Assembly: GCA_964515255.1 (NCBI GenBank)
Contig: CAZETL010000016.1
Coordinates: 1 to 17,752 of the forward strand
Source of the DNA: GCA-016699975 sp964515255
Lineage (GTDB): Bacteria > Patescibacteriota > Minisyncoccia > Moranbacterales > UBA1568
Direction: 5' to 3'
DNA: 17,752 nt
The translations under genes were made by a program, and so were the position numbers. The notes beneath the pieces are model-generated. The model saw nothing but the letters and a program-made list of their open reading frames with translations, had not been told where the DNA came from and did no database searches. Below, in pieces: positions 6,524 through 13,899 of the stretch; the first letter of the stretch is position 1; every line of letters starts with the position of its first letter.

Positions 6524-7393
6524 ATGAATAGGAATAAAAAAATACTCCTTGGGGGATTGGCACTCGCGGGGATTCTGCTGATTGGCGGTGCTTTCATGTG
6601 GAAGAATTTTGAAAAAGGGGGAAAGGGGAAATCCTCGCACAAATCGTCGGAGGAAGGTGGAAAAAAGAATAAGAAGACAAAATACAAAACCGTTCGGGTA
6701 AGCGATGGAACGAGTGCGTTTACATTTGAAGTGCCGAAGAAGTGGCTCGTGGAGACGCGACATAGCGGAGAAAAGAAGCTTTCAACGGAGGAAATGCGCG
6801 AGTTCTTGGCGACCAATTACGACGGGGACATCAAGGCCGATCCGAACAAGTTCTCAGACTATTCCGCAGGTTATTCCTGGGAGAGCATCAAAGAAATGAC
6901 AGATCAGCAGATTTCCGATGAATTTGCGCGGAATCGAGATGATGGATTCCCTGCGTATCCGAATGCTTCCGTATCCGGCAATGCTCAAATTTGGTATACG
7001 GATACGAATTGGCAACAGGCAGATTTCTATATCGTAAATAAGTCTGCGCAGGAGATGGTGCTTGCGGAGAAGAACATGCATGAGAATTTCGCCAAGGAGA
7101 ATTGCGCAAATAAAAGTTCGTCAGAAAAGGAACATACATTCGGATGCCGGGACGAAGATCTCGGAATATGGTCAACCGAAAAAGTGGGAGGACGGGATGC
7201 GACAATGGTTGCATATCCTACCGATCAGGACGAAAAAGGAAATGAATACATAAGCAAAGGAGGACCGGGGAACAAGAATTTTTACGTTCCGATAGACGAC
7301 CGACGCTCGCTCGTGATTCAGAAACAGGCGAGAGGTGATGAATCGTACGAAAAGGGATTCTCACACATGATTGAAACGCTCAAATTCGAGTAG
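6524..7393 (+). CDS. Membrane-anchored extracytoplasmic protein inside the atp operon
   Basis: This 289-residue protein has an N-terminal membrane helix (about 7-26, ILLGGLALAGILLIGGAFM). A Lys/Ser/Gly-rich linker (28-54) and an exported domain of about 230 residues follow. The phrase FTFEVPKKWLVE (about 67-78) and the ending GFSHMIETLKFE resemble the first strand and last helix/strand of PsbP-like or related small lipoprotein domains, but I cannot assign a family. Two cysteines (NCANK and FGCRD) lie about 18 residues apart. ATG 6524 is chosen for its GAGAAA upstream; ATG 6506 and TTG 6491 are in frame. It sits between atpA and atpG on the same strand, an unusual place for an exported protein, so it is co-expressed with the ATP synthase. 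Confidence 0.75.
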   Translation: MNRNKKILLGGLALAGILLIGGAFMWKNFEKGGKGKSSHKSSEEGGKKNKKTKYKTVRVSDGTSAFTFEVPKKWLVETRHSGEKKLSTEEMREFLATNYDGDIKADPNKFSDYSAGYSWESIKEMTDQQISDEFARNRDDGFPAYPNASVSGNAQIWYTDTNWQQADFYIVNKSAQEMVLAEKNMHENFAKENCANKSSSEKEHTFGCRDEDLGIWSTEKVGGRDATMVAYPTDQDEKGNEYISKGGPGNKNFYVPIDDRRSLVIQKQARGDESYEKGFSHMIETLKFE

Positions 7394-7453
7394 CGCTTGC
7401 GTTTTAAGGCGGTGATGTCCGAGAGAGTTGATCTCGTTGTGAAGAAAAGATCT

Positions 7454-8380
7454 ATGCCGGGAACCAGAGAAATTCGGAGAAGAATCAAGAGCGTCAAGAA
7501 CACGGGGAAAATCACTCGCGCAATGGAGATGATTTCCTCTGTGAAGATGCGGAAAGCATCTGCGGATATCGTCGCCCTCCGTCCCTATGCAAGGCGGGCA
7601 GCTTTTGCGCTTTCGGCGGTTCTCGGTGCTCGAGATATTCGCGAGAGACTCCCATTCTTTTCGGATCGGTCGAATTCTATTGTGTCGAAAGTAGCCTATG
7701 TCGTCGTGACTTCAAATCGAGGCCTTTGCGGTTCGTTCAATGCTCAGGCTCTCCGGCGACTTCGCTCGGAAATTGAATCCCTCCAGTCCGAATCCCCGGG
7801 CATCTCTGTCGAGTTCGTTTCTCTTGGGCGGAAGGGTGATCGCGGTCTCAGGGCTCTTCCGGGGGATCTGATAGCTTCGTTTTCGGAGGCTTCCACGGAA
7901 ACGCAGGGGGAATTGTCCCGCTCTGTCACATCCTTTCTCTTCGATCACTTCGAAAAGGGAAGGTGGGATCGGGTGTCGATTGTGTATACCGATTTCGTCT
8001 CTGTTCTCGTTCAGAAACCGAGAATTCGGAGGGTTCTGCCGTTTTTTGAGCGCGATGCGGAGGAAAGCATAGCTGAAATGGGGGGAACAAAAGATTCTCC
8101 CGAAAGAGGGATGGGCTCTTCTTCTGAATATATCGTGGAGCCGTCTCCGGAGTCGGTGCTGCGATCGCTTCTCTTTCGGCTTGTTGAAACGCAGGTTCTC
8201 CATGCTATTTTGGAGTCGAAGGCATCGGAGGAAGCGGCGCGGATGGTGGCGATGCGGAATGCAACCGACGCTGCGGGGGAGATGGCGGACGACCTCACGC
8301 TTGCCTTTAACCAGCTCCGACAGGCAAGGGTGACGCAAGAGATTGCCGAACTTTCGGCGGGCATGGCGGCGGTGTCGTAG
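7454..8380 (+). CDS. atpG: F-type ATP synthase subunit gamma
   Basis: Central rotor shaft of F1. The N-terminal helix (REIRRRIKSVKNTGKITRAM) and the C-terminal helix (about the last 60 residues, ending RVTQEIAELSAGMAAVS) are the conserved coiled coil that turns inside the alpha-beta ring. The middle Rossmann-like part contains SNRGLCGSFN, also conserved. From ATG 7454 the protein has 308 residues, slightly longer than E. coli (287); the extra residues lie in a Ser/Glu/Gly-rich loop before the C-terminal helix. ATG 7454 matches the family N-terminus, but ATG 7415 has a better ribosome binding site (TAAGGCGG) and would add 13 residues. It is the last gene before a hairpin terminator. Confidence 0.95.
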   Translation: MPGTREIRRRIKSVKNTGKITRAMEMISSVKMRKASADIVALRPYARRAAFALSAVLGARDIRERLPFFSDRSNSIVSKVAYVVVTSNRGLCGSFNAQALRRLRSEIESLQSESPGISVEFVSLGRKGDRGLRALPGDLIASFSEASTETQGELSRSVTSFLFDHFEKGRWDRVSIVYTDFVSVLVQKPRIRRVLPFFERDAEESIAEMGGTKDSPERGMGSSSEYIVEPSPESVLRSLLFRLVETQVLHAILESKASEEAARMVAMRNATDAAGEMADDLTLAFNQLRQARVTQEIAELSAGMAAVS

Positions 8381-8400
8381 GGGGCCGACTCGAAATGATA

Positions 8401-8434
8401 TTCGGAGTTCCAAGGAGCACCTTGCAATTCCGAA
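8401..8434 (+). terminator. Hairpin terminator after atpG
   Basis: A long stem pairs TTCGGAGTT with AATTCCGAA (nine pairs, one G-T), then after a C-C mismatch CAAGG with CCTTG, with loop AGCA. The T-rich stretch TTGTTTTG follows at 8438-8445. It lies 20 bases after the atpG stop and faces the terminator of the opposite-strand gene. The T-tract starts four bases late, so efficiency is uncertain. Confidence 0.65.
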
Positions 8435-8454
8435 CAGTTGTTTTGAGAATTTTT

Positions 8455-8494
8455 GGAAAAGAAAAACGCCCTCCGAAAGTACAGAAGAGCGTTT
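8455..8494 (-). terminator. Opposite-strand hairpin terminator
   Basis: On the minus strand an 11-bp stem (AAACGCTCTTC with GGAGGGCGTTT, including G-T pairs) has a 9-base loop and is followed by TTCTTTTCC. It has all marks of an intrinsic terminator for the minus-strand membrane protein gene. The open reading frame of that gene, however, has no stop before it. Confidence 0.75.
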
Positions 8495-8496
8495 GG

Positions 8497-8976
8497 TTTG
8501 AGTGGGAGATTGAAGATGTCAGCCTTTTGCGTTCTCCGAACATTTGCAGACTTGTTTGGTGAGGCGGACAATCCGTCGGATAGGAGGGCTATACAAATCG
8601 CCGCAGTTACAAGCAGACTAAGCTTCCAGAAATAGGAAATGAAAGCGGCTAGAATGGTGCCTACGATCCAGAATATCACGATGTAGAACACCCAGTCCTT
8701 GGCACGACTTTCCCCGTTATTGATCTCGGACTTCTCAAGGATCATCCATGGCATAAGGAAACTCTTGCTTTTCCCGTCATAGTGAGCATCGTCTGCCGAG
8801 AGTTGTCCGAGGTCGATGCCAAGGAATGTCCTTCCTTCGAAAAGCTTTCCCTCGCCATCGTCAATCCATGTGAGGATTTGGACGACGATGGATACGAGGA
8901 AGTGAATGGCCACTGCGGACACTATGAACAGAAAGATAGAAAAACCGACTGTATTACCGAAGTTGTCAAAGTTCAC
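8497..8976 (-). CDS. Opposite-strand membrane protein between atpG and atpD, 3' end unresolved
   Basis: Read on the minus strand from GTG 8976-8974, which has an excellent ribosome binding site (GGAGGA, seven bases upstream). About 160 residues are plausible: helix 1 at about 10-37 (GFSIFLFIVSAVAIHFLVSI), a polar region of about 55 residues, then helices 2 and 3 at about 95-115 and 119-134. No family is recognised. It has its own promoter (9019-9047) and a hairpin terminator (8494-8455). The frame stays open through that hairpin and formally reaches a stop only at 8011, deep in antisense to atpG; this part is probably not transcribed. A one-base shift between 8617 and 8522 would instead end it at TGA 8521-8519, just before the hairpin. 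Either a sequence error or a non-stop mRNA is possible. Confidence 0.6.
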
Positions 8977-9018
8977 GGTATCTTCCTCCAAAAAGACGCC
9001 CACGATTTGAGCAGATAT

Positions 9019-9047
9019 TTTGTAACATGTATCGGAATATTAGTCAA
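9019..9047 (-). promoter_or_regulatory. Promoter of the opposite-strand membrane protein gene
   Basis: On the minus strand TTGACT (9047-9042) is followed after 17 bases by TACAAA (9024-9019). The predicted start near 9012 leaves a leader of about 36 bases before GTG 8976. An AATAAT on the plus strand at 9046-9051 could be a -10 element for atpD and would overlap this promoter, but it has no good -35 box. Confidence 0.6.
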
Positions 9048-9092
9048 TAATTCGAAACGCGATCTTAATTTTCGATTTATTCTCGCACCTTT

Positions 9093-10469
9093 ATGAACGG
9101 AACACTTTTGCAGATTATCGGACCAGTGGTAGATGCGGAATTCCCCGATGGGAAATTGCCGAATATCCTCGATGCGGTCGCCGTGGCACTTCCCGAAGGG
9201 GGCGAACTCGTCGCCGAAGTACATCAGCATCTCGGCGGGAATCGCGTCCGGGCCGTCGCCATGGGGCCGACCGAAGGACTTCGCCGCGGTATGCTCGTCC
9301 GAGCGACGGGTTCGCCGATTTCTGTCCCGGTCGGACCGGAGATTCTCGGCAGAATGTTTGACGTGCTTGGAAACCCGATCGATCAGAAGCCAGCACTCCA
9401 AGGGGCGAAACAGCGTTCCATTCACCGGAAAGCGCCATTATTCTCTGAACAGGACACGGAGGCAAAAGTGTTTGAGACGGGCATCAAATCCATCGATCTC
9501 ATTTGCCCTTTCATGAAAGGCGGTAAGGTTGGCCTCTTTGGCGGCGCGGGCGTCGGGAAGACGGTGGTTATTCAGGAGCTTATCCGAAACATCGCCCGGG
9601 AGCATGGAGGATACTCTGTCTTTGCGGGCGTCGGAGAGCGGACGCGCGAGGGAAACGACCTCTACCACGAAATGGAAGAATCCGGCGTTCTTGAAAAAAC
9701 AGCCCTTGTTTTCGGTCAGATGAATGAGCCGCCGGGAGCGCGTTCTCGCGTTGCACTTTCCGCTCTCACGATGGCGGAATATTTTCGCGACGACGAGAAA
9801 AAGGACGTTCTTCTTTTTGTTGACAATATTTTCCGTTTCACGCAGGCCGGATCGGAGGTGTCGGCGCTCCTCGGGAGAATTCCGTCGGCCGTCGGATATC
9901 AACCGACGCTTGCGGAGGAGATGGGCGTTCTCCAAGAACGCATCGCGTCAACCAGGAACGGCTCGATCACATCGGTACAGGCGGTGTATGTCCCGGCGGA
10001 CGATCTGACGGATCCGGCTCCTGCGACAACGTTCGGGCACCTCGACTCGACCGTGGTGCTTTCCAGGTCTCTCTCTGAGCTCGGCATCTATCCGGCCGTG
10101 GATCCGCTCGATTCAAGCTCGACCATTCTCGATCCGAACATCGTGGGTGAACGGCACTATTCGGTGGCCCGCGGCGTACAGCGCGTCCTCCAGCGATACA
10201 AAGACCTCCAGGATATTATTGCGATTCTCGGCATGGAGGAATTGACCGAGGAAGATAAGCTGACCGTGCTTCGCGCGCGAAAGATTCAGAAATTTCTCTC
10301 GCAGCCCTTCTTCGTAGCGGAGCAGTTTACAGGAAAGCCTGGAAAATATGTGAAGCGCGAAGATACGGTATCCGGATTTGAAAAGATTCTTTCGGGAGAA
10401 CTTGATGAGGTTCCCGAACAATCTTTCTATATGAAAGGCTCGATTGACGAGGTTCTTGCGGTAGAATAA
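9093..10469 (+). CDS. atpD: F-type ATP synthase subunit beta
   Basis: Catalytic subunit of F1. The 458-residue protein has the P-loop GGAGVGKT (150-157), the catalytic Glu182 in GERTREGNDL, the Walker B strand DVLLFVDNIF (Asp244), and the ELTEEDKL segment equivalent to the DELSEED lever. Length is normal. ATG 9093 gives the family N-terminus (MNGTLLQIIGPVVDAEF) but has no Shine-Dalgarno; the upstream sequence is A/T- and pyrimidine-rich. It is separated from atpG by about 710 bases containing an opposite-strand gene and two terminators, so it and atpC probably need their own promoter. Confidence 0.98.
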   Translation: MNGTLLQIIGPVVDAEFPDGKLPNILDAVAVALPEGGELVAEVHQHLGGNRVRAVAMGPTEGLRRGMLVRATGSPISVPVGPEILGRMFDVLGNPIDQKPALQGAKQRSIHRKAPLFSEQDTEAKVFETGIKSIDLICPFMKGGKVGLFGGAGVGKTVVIQELIRNIAREHGGYSVFAGVGERTREGNDLYHEMEESGVLEKTALVFGQMNEPPGARSRVALSALTMAEYFRDDEKKDVLLFVDNIFRFTQAGSEVSALLGRIPSAVGYQPTLAEEMGVLQERIASTRNGSITSVQAVYVPADDLTDPAPATTFGHLDSTVVLSRSLSELGIYPAVDPLDSSSTILDPNIVGERHYSVARGVQRVLQRYKDLQDIIAILGMEELTEEDKLTVLRARKIQKFLSQPFFVAEQFTGKPGKYVKREDTVSGFEKILSGELDEVPEQSFYMKGSIDEVLAVE

Positions 10470-10474
10470 TCGCT

Positions 10475-10921
10475 ATGAAGACATTCACCCTTTCTATAGT
10501 TACTCCGGGGCGAAAGCTTCTTGAGGAGAAAGTTGTATCGGCAACGCTTCCGACCGAAGCGGGGGAAGTTACGATTCTTTCTGACCACATTCCATATATT
10601 GCCTCGTTGAAGCCAGGAGAAGCTGTTGTACGGAATACAAAGGGAGAAGAGCGGCATATGGTCATCCTTGGCGGCTTTGCCGAATTCCATGGCGGCGAGC
10701 TTTCGATTCTCGCCGACGCAGCTGAGCATGCCCATGAGGTGGATATTGAACAAGCTGAAGCAGCGGTGCGGTTTGCAGAAGAAATCCGACTGCAGAAGGG
10801 AGAAGCTTCGAGAGAAGATCAGGAGGCGGCTGCGGCAGCGCTTGAACGAGCATGGGCGAAACTCCGCATAGGTCGGAAGCATCGAACGCATCGGGGCATT
10901 CATCCTGAGACAAGCGAATAG
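10475..10921 (+). CDS. atpC: F-type ATP synthase subunit epsilon
   Basis: Rotor subunit that contacts gamma and the c-ring and can inhibit ATP hydrolysis through its C-terminal helices. The 148-residue product has the N-terminal beta-sandwich (FTLSIVTPGRKLLEEKVVSATLP style opening at 4-26, then GEVTILSDHIPYIASLKPG) and an Ala/Glu-rich C-terminal helical hairpin (about 90-132). The last 15 residues (RKHRTHRGIHPETSE) are a basic, His-rich tail. It begins five bases after the atpD stop and is surely co-transcribed with it. There is no clear ribosome binding site and no clear terminator after it. Confidence 0.95.
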   Translation: MKTFTLSIVTPGRKLLEEKVVSATLPTEAGEVTILSDHIPYIASLKPGEAVVRNTKGEERHMVILGGFAEFHGGELSILADAAEHAHEVDIEQAEAAVRFAEEIRLQKGEASREDQEAAAAALERAWAKLRIGRKHRTHRGIHPETSE

Positions 10922-10933
10922 AAGTCCGAAATA

Positions 10934-10962
10934 TTGCGACGCAGATCAGTTTTTGGTACACT
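10934..10962 (+). promoter_or_regulatory. Probable promoter of the DsbA-like gene
   Basis: TTGCGA (10934-10939) and TACACT (10957-10962) are 17 bases apart, each matching four of six consensus positions, with TGG just before the -10. The predicted start near 10969 leaves a leader of about 49 bases. Confidence 0.45.
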
Positions 10963-11017
10963 GTCCGAACCTGCAGATTCAGAGCCTCCTCCCAGAGATA
11001 AAAAATTTTAAGCAAGC

Positions 11018-12058
11018 ATGCCTATGGAGACGCCAAAAGAGATGAAGGATCAAGATGGACCAGTAAAAGAGGAAAGCGCTGTATCGCGTCGGAAGCGGAA
11101 GAATATCGCTCGCGACATGATCATTGCCGGAGTCGCTCTCCTTGTCATTGCCGGAGGATTCGCGTATCTCTCGTGGCGTGATTCTGGGAAGAAAGGCGAG
11201 TCTGTCGTGAAGGATAAAGTGACTGAGTTTGTGAAAACTGCCATGGTAAGTCCAGGGACAGATGTGAAGCTCACTGATTTCTCCCGACAAGGCAGCTTAT
11301 ATCGCGCGACGTTTTCGGTTGGAGGGCAGTCTATCATATCCTATGTGACGCTTGATGGCTCGACGTTTTTTCCACAGGGGATTAATATGGACGAACGCGC
11401 GAAAGAAGCCGCAAATACTCCGAAACCAAAGACGGAAGCGGACACAAAAACAGAGAAACCGACCGTTGACCTCTTTGTGATGAGCTACTGTCCGTTCGGA
11501 CTCCAAATGCAGAAGGGGATACTGCCGGTCATTGAAAAACTCGGCTCAAGCATTGATTTCAATATGCGATGGGTGTCGTACACAATGCATGGGAAAAAAG
11601 AATTCAATGAGAACATTCGACAGTATTGCATCGACAAGGAAGAGTCGGCGAAATATCTCCCCTACCTGTCGTGCTTTGCTTCATCTGCCTCGGGAGATTC
11701 GGTCGGATGCGGGAAAACAGCGAAGATAAATGAGGCAAAGAATGCGGCGTGCATTGCGGCTGCAGACAAAGAATTTAAATTGACGGAGAACTACGACTCG
11801 GCAAATGAAGGAAGTTCTCCATTCGGCATTGATAAAGCACTCAATGAGCAATACGGCGTTTCCGGATCCCCGACGCTTGTAGTGAACGGGACAACGCTCT
11901 CCGTTAGTCGCGATCCAGCAAGCCTTCTCTCGGCTATTTGCAGCGGATTTTCCAAGGCACCAGAGGCGTGCTCTGCGAAGCTTGCTTCGGAGACGCCAGC
12001 TCCTGGCTTCGGTACGGGCACATCGTCTGGTGGCGGAAGCGCCGCGTCGTGCCAGTAG
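11018..12058 (+). CDS. Membrane-anchored DsbA/thioredoxin-like protein with a CPFG site
   Basis: A 346-residue protein. Residues 1-32 are charged and cytoplasmic, 33-52 form a membrane helix, and 60-125 are a small extracytoplasmic domain ending in YVTLDGSTFFPQG. After a Pro/Thr/Lys linker (133-148) comes a thioredoxin-fold domain starting VDLFVMSYCPFGLQMQKG (150-167). The active site is Cys158-Pro-Phe-Gly161, so the second Cys of the usual CxxC is Gly. The cis-proline loop SGSPTLVVNG (282-291) is intact. Six further cysteines lie between 204 and 318, and one is near the end (345), so a resolving Cys may come from elsewhere. Likely role: thiol-disulfide exchange in exported proteins. The tail is Gly/Ser-rich. 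ATG 11018 is used; ATG 11024 is an alternative. Confidence 0.85.
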   Translation: MPMETPKEMKDQDGPVKEESAVSRRKRKNIARDMIIAGVALLVIAGGFAYLSWRDSGKKGESVVKDKVTEFVKTAMVSPGTDVKLTDFSRQGSLYRATFSVGGQSIISYVTLDGSTFFPQGINMDERAKEAANTPKPKTEADTKTEKPTVDLFVMSYCPFGLQMQKGILPVIEKLGSSIDFNMRWVSYTMHGKKEFNENIRQYCIDKEESAKYLPYLSCFASSASGDSVGCGKTAKINEAKNAACIAAADKEFKLTENYDSANEGSSPFGIDKALNEQYGVSGSPTLVVNGTTLSVSRDPASLLSAICSGFSKAPEACSAKLASETPAPGFGTGTSSGGGSAASCQ

Positions 12059-12082
12059 GGCGCGTTCAGTTAGCTCGAGATG

Positions 12083-12115
12083 AACTCTTCCGCTTGTGCG
12101 GAGGAGTTTTTCTTA
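12083..12115 (+). terminator. Strong intrinsic terminator after the DsbA-like gene
   Basis: An 11-bp stem (AACTCTTCCGC with GCGGAGGAGTT, one T-G pair) with loop TTGT is followed by TTTCTT. It lies 24 bases after the stop codon. Confidence 0.85.
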
Positions 12116-12126
12116 TGGTGATCAGG

Positions 12127-12135
12127 TGGTATACT
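12127..12135 (+). promoter_or_regulatory. Extended -10 promoter element of the DUF4349 gene
   Basis: TGG then TATACT (12130-12135, five of six consensus bases) gives an extended -10 element; no good -35 is seen at the right distance. The transcript would start near 12142 with a leader of about 17 pyrimidine-rich bases and no Shine-Dalgarno. Confidence 0.5.
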
Positions 12136-12158
12136 GGAAGAAATCTTTTTCTTTCTTT

Positions 12159-13232
12159 ATGAATCAAGAATCTTTTGTGAAAGTGGCAAAGTGGATCTTC
12201 TATCTGTCGCTTGCCATCTTTGCGATAGCGTTCTTTCTTATCGTCATCGGCAATCGTGATCAGACCCGTCGATCCAATGGAAGTGAAGCATTGCCAACAA
12301 CTGGCATGATGGGTGGGGATCGAAGCTTCTCTCCTAGACCTGCCGATCGGGGCCAAGTGGGAATTGGAGGAATGACGCGGGACGAATTCTTCGATGACGA
12401 GGACGCGTCTTCTGGAGCGCCGACGGAGGTTTTCACAAAGCAAGAAATGGCAGTGAATTCGTCGACTCCTGCCTTAGATCGGAAAATCGTCAAGAATGGG
12501 ACGCTTTCCCTCGTCGTTGAAAGTGCTGATTGGACTGCAGACCGGATTGACGGGATCGTGACGGGATTCGGAGGATTTACCGCGTCTCGTTCAATTTCGG
12601 AGGGGGTAGCTTACCCAATGCGTCCGATGATGGGAAAGTCGTCATTGGAAACGCCTGAAACGAGAAATATTCGGAGTGGAACAATTGTTGTGAAAGTTCC
12701 AGTGGAGAAGTTTTCAGAAGTGGTTGCAGAAATCAAAAAGATTGCCCGCGTGGTAACGAATGATTCATCAAGTGCAGAGGATGTGACGGCAGCATACGCT
12801 GATCTTGAGGCGCGCCTCAAGAACAAGTATGCAGAGGAGGAAGCCTTTGCGAAGATTCTTAGCACGAGCGCTCAGAAAGTATCGGATGTCCTCGAGGTGA
12901 CGCGGGAGCTTTCCCGCGTTCGGGGAGAGATCGAACAACTTGAAACGGAGAAGAAACTCATGTCATCCCAAGCCAGCATGGCCGAAATTACGATATTTCT
13001 TTCTGAAGACGCGCGCGTGGGGTCGGTATCGGGCGATTGGCGGCCATGGCAAATTGCAAAGAATGCAATGAATAAGCTTCTTGCCCATTTCCACGGACTC
13101 GTCGAAGGCGTGATCTACTTCTTTATTTCGGTTTTGCCGCTCTTTGTTCTGTATCTCTTCGGCCTCTGGCTTTTGTTTCTCTTGGGAAGGACGATTTATC
13201 GAAAGATGGTGTCGCAAGGAGGGCAAAAATAG
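12159..13232 (+). CDS. DUF4349 family membrane protein
   Basis: A 357-residue protein with an N-terminal membrane helix (about 11-30), a low-complexity exported linker, and a DUF4349 domain at about 100-290. Typical family phrases are KIVKNGTLSLVVESADW, GFGGFTASRSIS, GTIVVKVPVEKFSEVV and SSSAEDVTAAYADLEARLKN. A coiled coil follows (about 215-270, TRELSRVRGEIEQLE). A C-terminal membrane helix (about 312-340) and a basic tail place the domain outside the membrane between two anchors. DUF4349 proteins have no settled function; an envelope role is likely. ATG 12159 is chosen because an upstream frame extension would read through the promoter. No Shine-Dalgarno is present. Confidence 0.9.
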   Translation: MNQESFVKVAKWIFYLSLAIFAIAFFLIVIGNRDQTRRSNGSEALPTTGMMGGDRSFSPRPADRGQVGIGGMTRDEFFDDEDASSGAPTEVFTKQEMAVNSSTPALDRKIVKNGTLSLVVESADWTADRIDGIVTGFGGFTASRSISEGVAYPMRPMMGKSSLETPETRNIRSGTIVVKVPVEKFSEVVAEIKKIARVVTNDSSSAEDVTAAYADLEARLKNKYAEEEAFAKILSTSAQKVSDVLEVTRELSRVRGEIEQLETEKKLMSSQASMAEITIFLSEDARVGSVSGDWRPWQIAKNAMNKLLAHFHGLVEGVIYFFISVLPLFVLYLFGLWLLFLLGRTIYRKMVSQGGQK

Positions 13233-13255
13233 ATTTTCTTTGGAGTATTCATTTG

Positions 13256-13290
13256 GAGAGTCTCATGCGAATGGGGCTCTCTTTGACTTT
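13256..13290 (+). terminator. Intrinsic terminator after the DUF4349 gene
   Basis: An 11-bp stem (GAGAGTCTCAT with ATGGGGCTCTC, two T-G pairs) is capped by the GNRA-type loop GCGA and followed by TTTGACTTTC. The T-tract also contains the -35 box of the next promoter. Confidence 0.7.
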
Positions 13291-13311
13291 CAGGCGTTTT
13301 CGAGGTAAAAG
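13283..13311 (+). promoter_or_regulatory. Promoter of the Sel1-repeat gene
   Basis: TTGACT (13283-13288) and TAAAAG (13306-13311) are exactly 17 bases apart. The site overlaps the end of the preceding terminator, a compact arrangement. The predicted start is near 13318. Confidence 0.55.
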
Positions 13312-13361
13312 GAAGTCAGTTTTTTTCAAAACCAACTTCTCTCTGTTGGAGGGCGAAGCAC

Positions 13362-13802
13362 ATGTTCCACTCGACGTTGTTATCTTCTGACCTCGTTATC
13401 TTTTGGCTGAGCGGGGACCACGCTCGAAAGTTTGTCGTCGTTTTTCCACTGAGGGAGAGTCTGGTTCCCGTCCGCCATTCGCTCGCTTTCCAGACGAACG
13501 AGGATGTTCTGGAGACGCTCAGGATTGCAAGCATGAACGGAGATCTGTTTGCTCGGCACGCGATTGCCGCGCATATCCTCGTTACTGGCGATAGGAGAGG
13601 GGATGATGAATTTGCTGTCTCTCTGCTTGAGACTATCGTTTCCGAACGGGATGTTTGTCCGATAGCCTATTACACGCTCGGGGTATGCTATCGGCTCGGA
13701 ATCGGCGTGAAACGGGACGAGTCAAAAGCCCGTAAGTTTTTCCAAAGGGGGGCGGAATTGGGCTGTTATTTCTCGAAATGGCAATTGCCTATTGCGGTAT
13801 GA
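13362..13802 (+). CDS. Small Sel1-like repeat protein
   Basis: A 146-residue protein with one clear Sel1-like repeat (TPR-related helix pair) at about 101-134: AYYTLGVCYRLGIGVKRDES followed by ARKFFQRGAELG. The region 60-95 may hold a degenerate second repeat. The first 45 residues are hydrophobic and basic but do not form a clean signal peptide. Sel1 repeats generally mediate protein-protein contacts; no partner can be named. ATG 13362 has a GGAGGG site nine bases upstream. It has its own promoter and terminator, so it is probably monocistronic. Confidence 0.75.
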   Translation: MFHSTLLSSDLVIFWLSGDHARKFVVVFPLRESLVPVRHSLAFQTNEDVLETLRIASMNGDLFARHAIAAHILVTGDRRGDDEFAVSLLETIVSERDVCPIAYYTLGVCYRLGIGVKRDESKARKFFQRGAELGCYFSKWQLPIAV

Positions 13803-13829
13803 CAATGGGCCGTTGCATGCAGCATCTGA

Positions 13830-13866
13830 AATCCGCACACAGGAAACTCGTGATGCGGATTTTTCA
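13830..13866 (+). terminator. Intrinsic terminator before leuS
   Basis: AATCCGCA (13830-13837) pairs with TGCGGATT (13854-13861), extended by CAC with GTG across a one-base bulge, and is followed by TTTTC. It closes the Sel1 gene transcript. Confidence 0.8.
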
Positions 13867-13872
13867 TTGCCA

Positions 13873-13899
13873 TTGAAAACTTTTCTCTGGAGGGATACT
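13873..13899 (+). promoter_or_regulatory. Probable leuS promoter
   Basis: TTGAAA (13873-13878) is followed after 15 bases by GATACT (13894-13899), or after 17 by TACTAT (13896-13901). GATACT is also the -10 proposed for the atp operon. Transcription from here would start near 13906, leaving about 35 pyrimidine-rich bases before the leuS ATG. The same bases could instead be read as the start site of a short leader ORF. Confidence 0.5.

Noticed and set aside
5906..6763. Long minus-strand open frame (285 codons)
   Set aside because: It lies antisense to atpA and the next gene, with Arg/Phe-rich low-quality translation and no ribosome binding site; it is a shadow of the plus-strand codon pattern.
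8011..8496. Formal extension of the minus-strand membrane protein across atpG
   Set aside because: It lies beyond a strong minus-strand terminator and antisense to the conserved gamma C-terminal helix; composition no longer resembles a protein domain.
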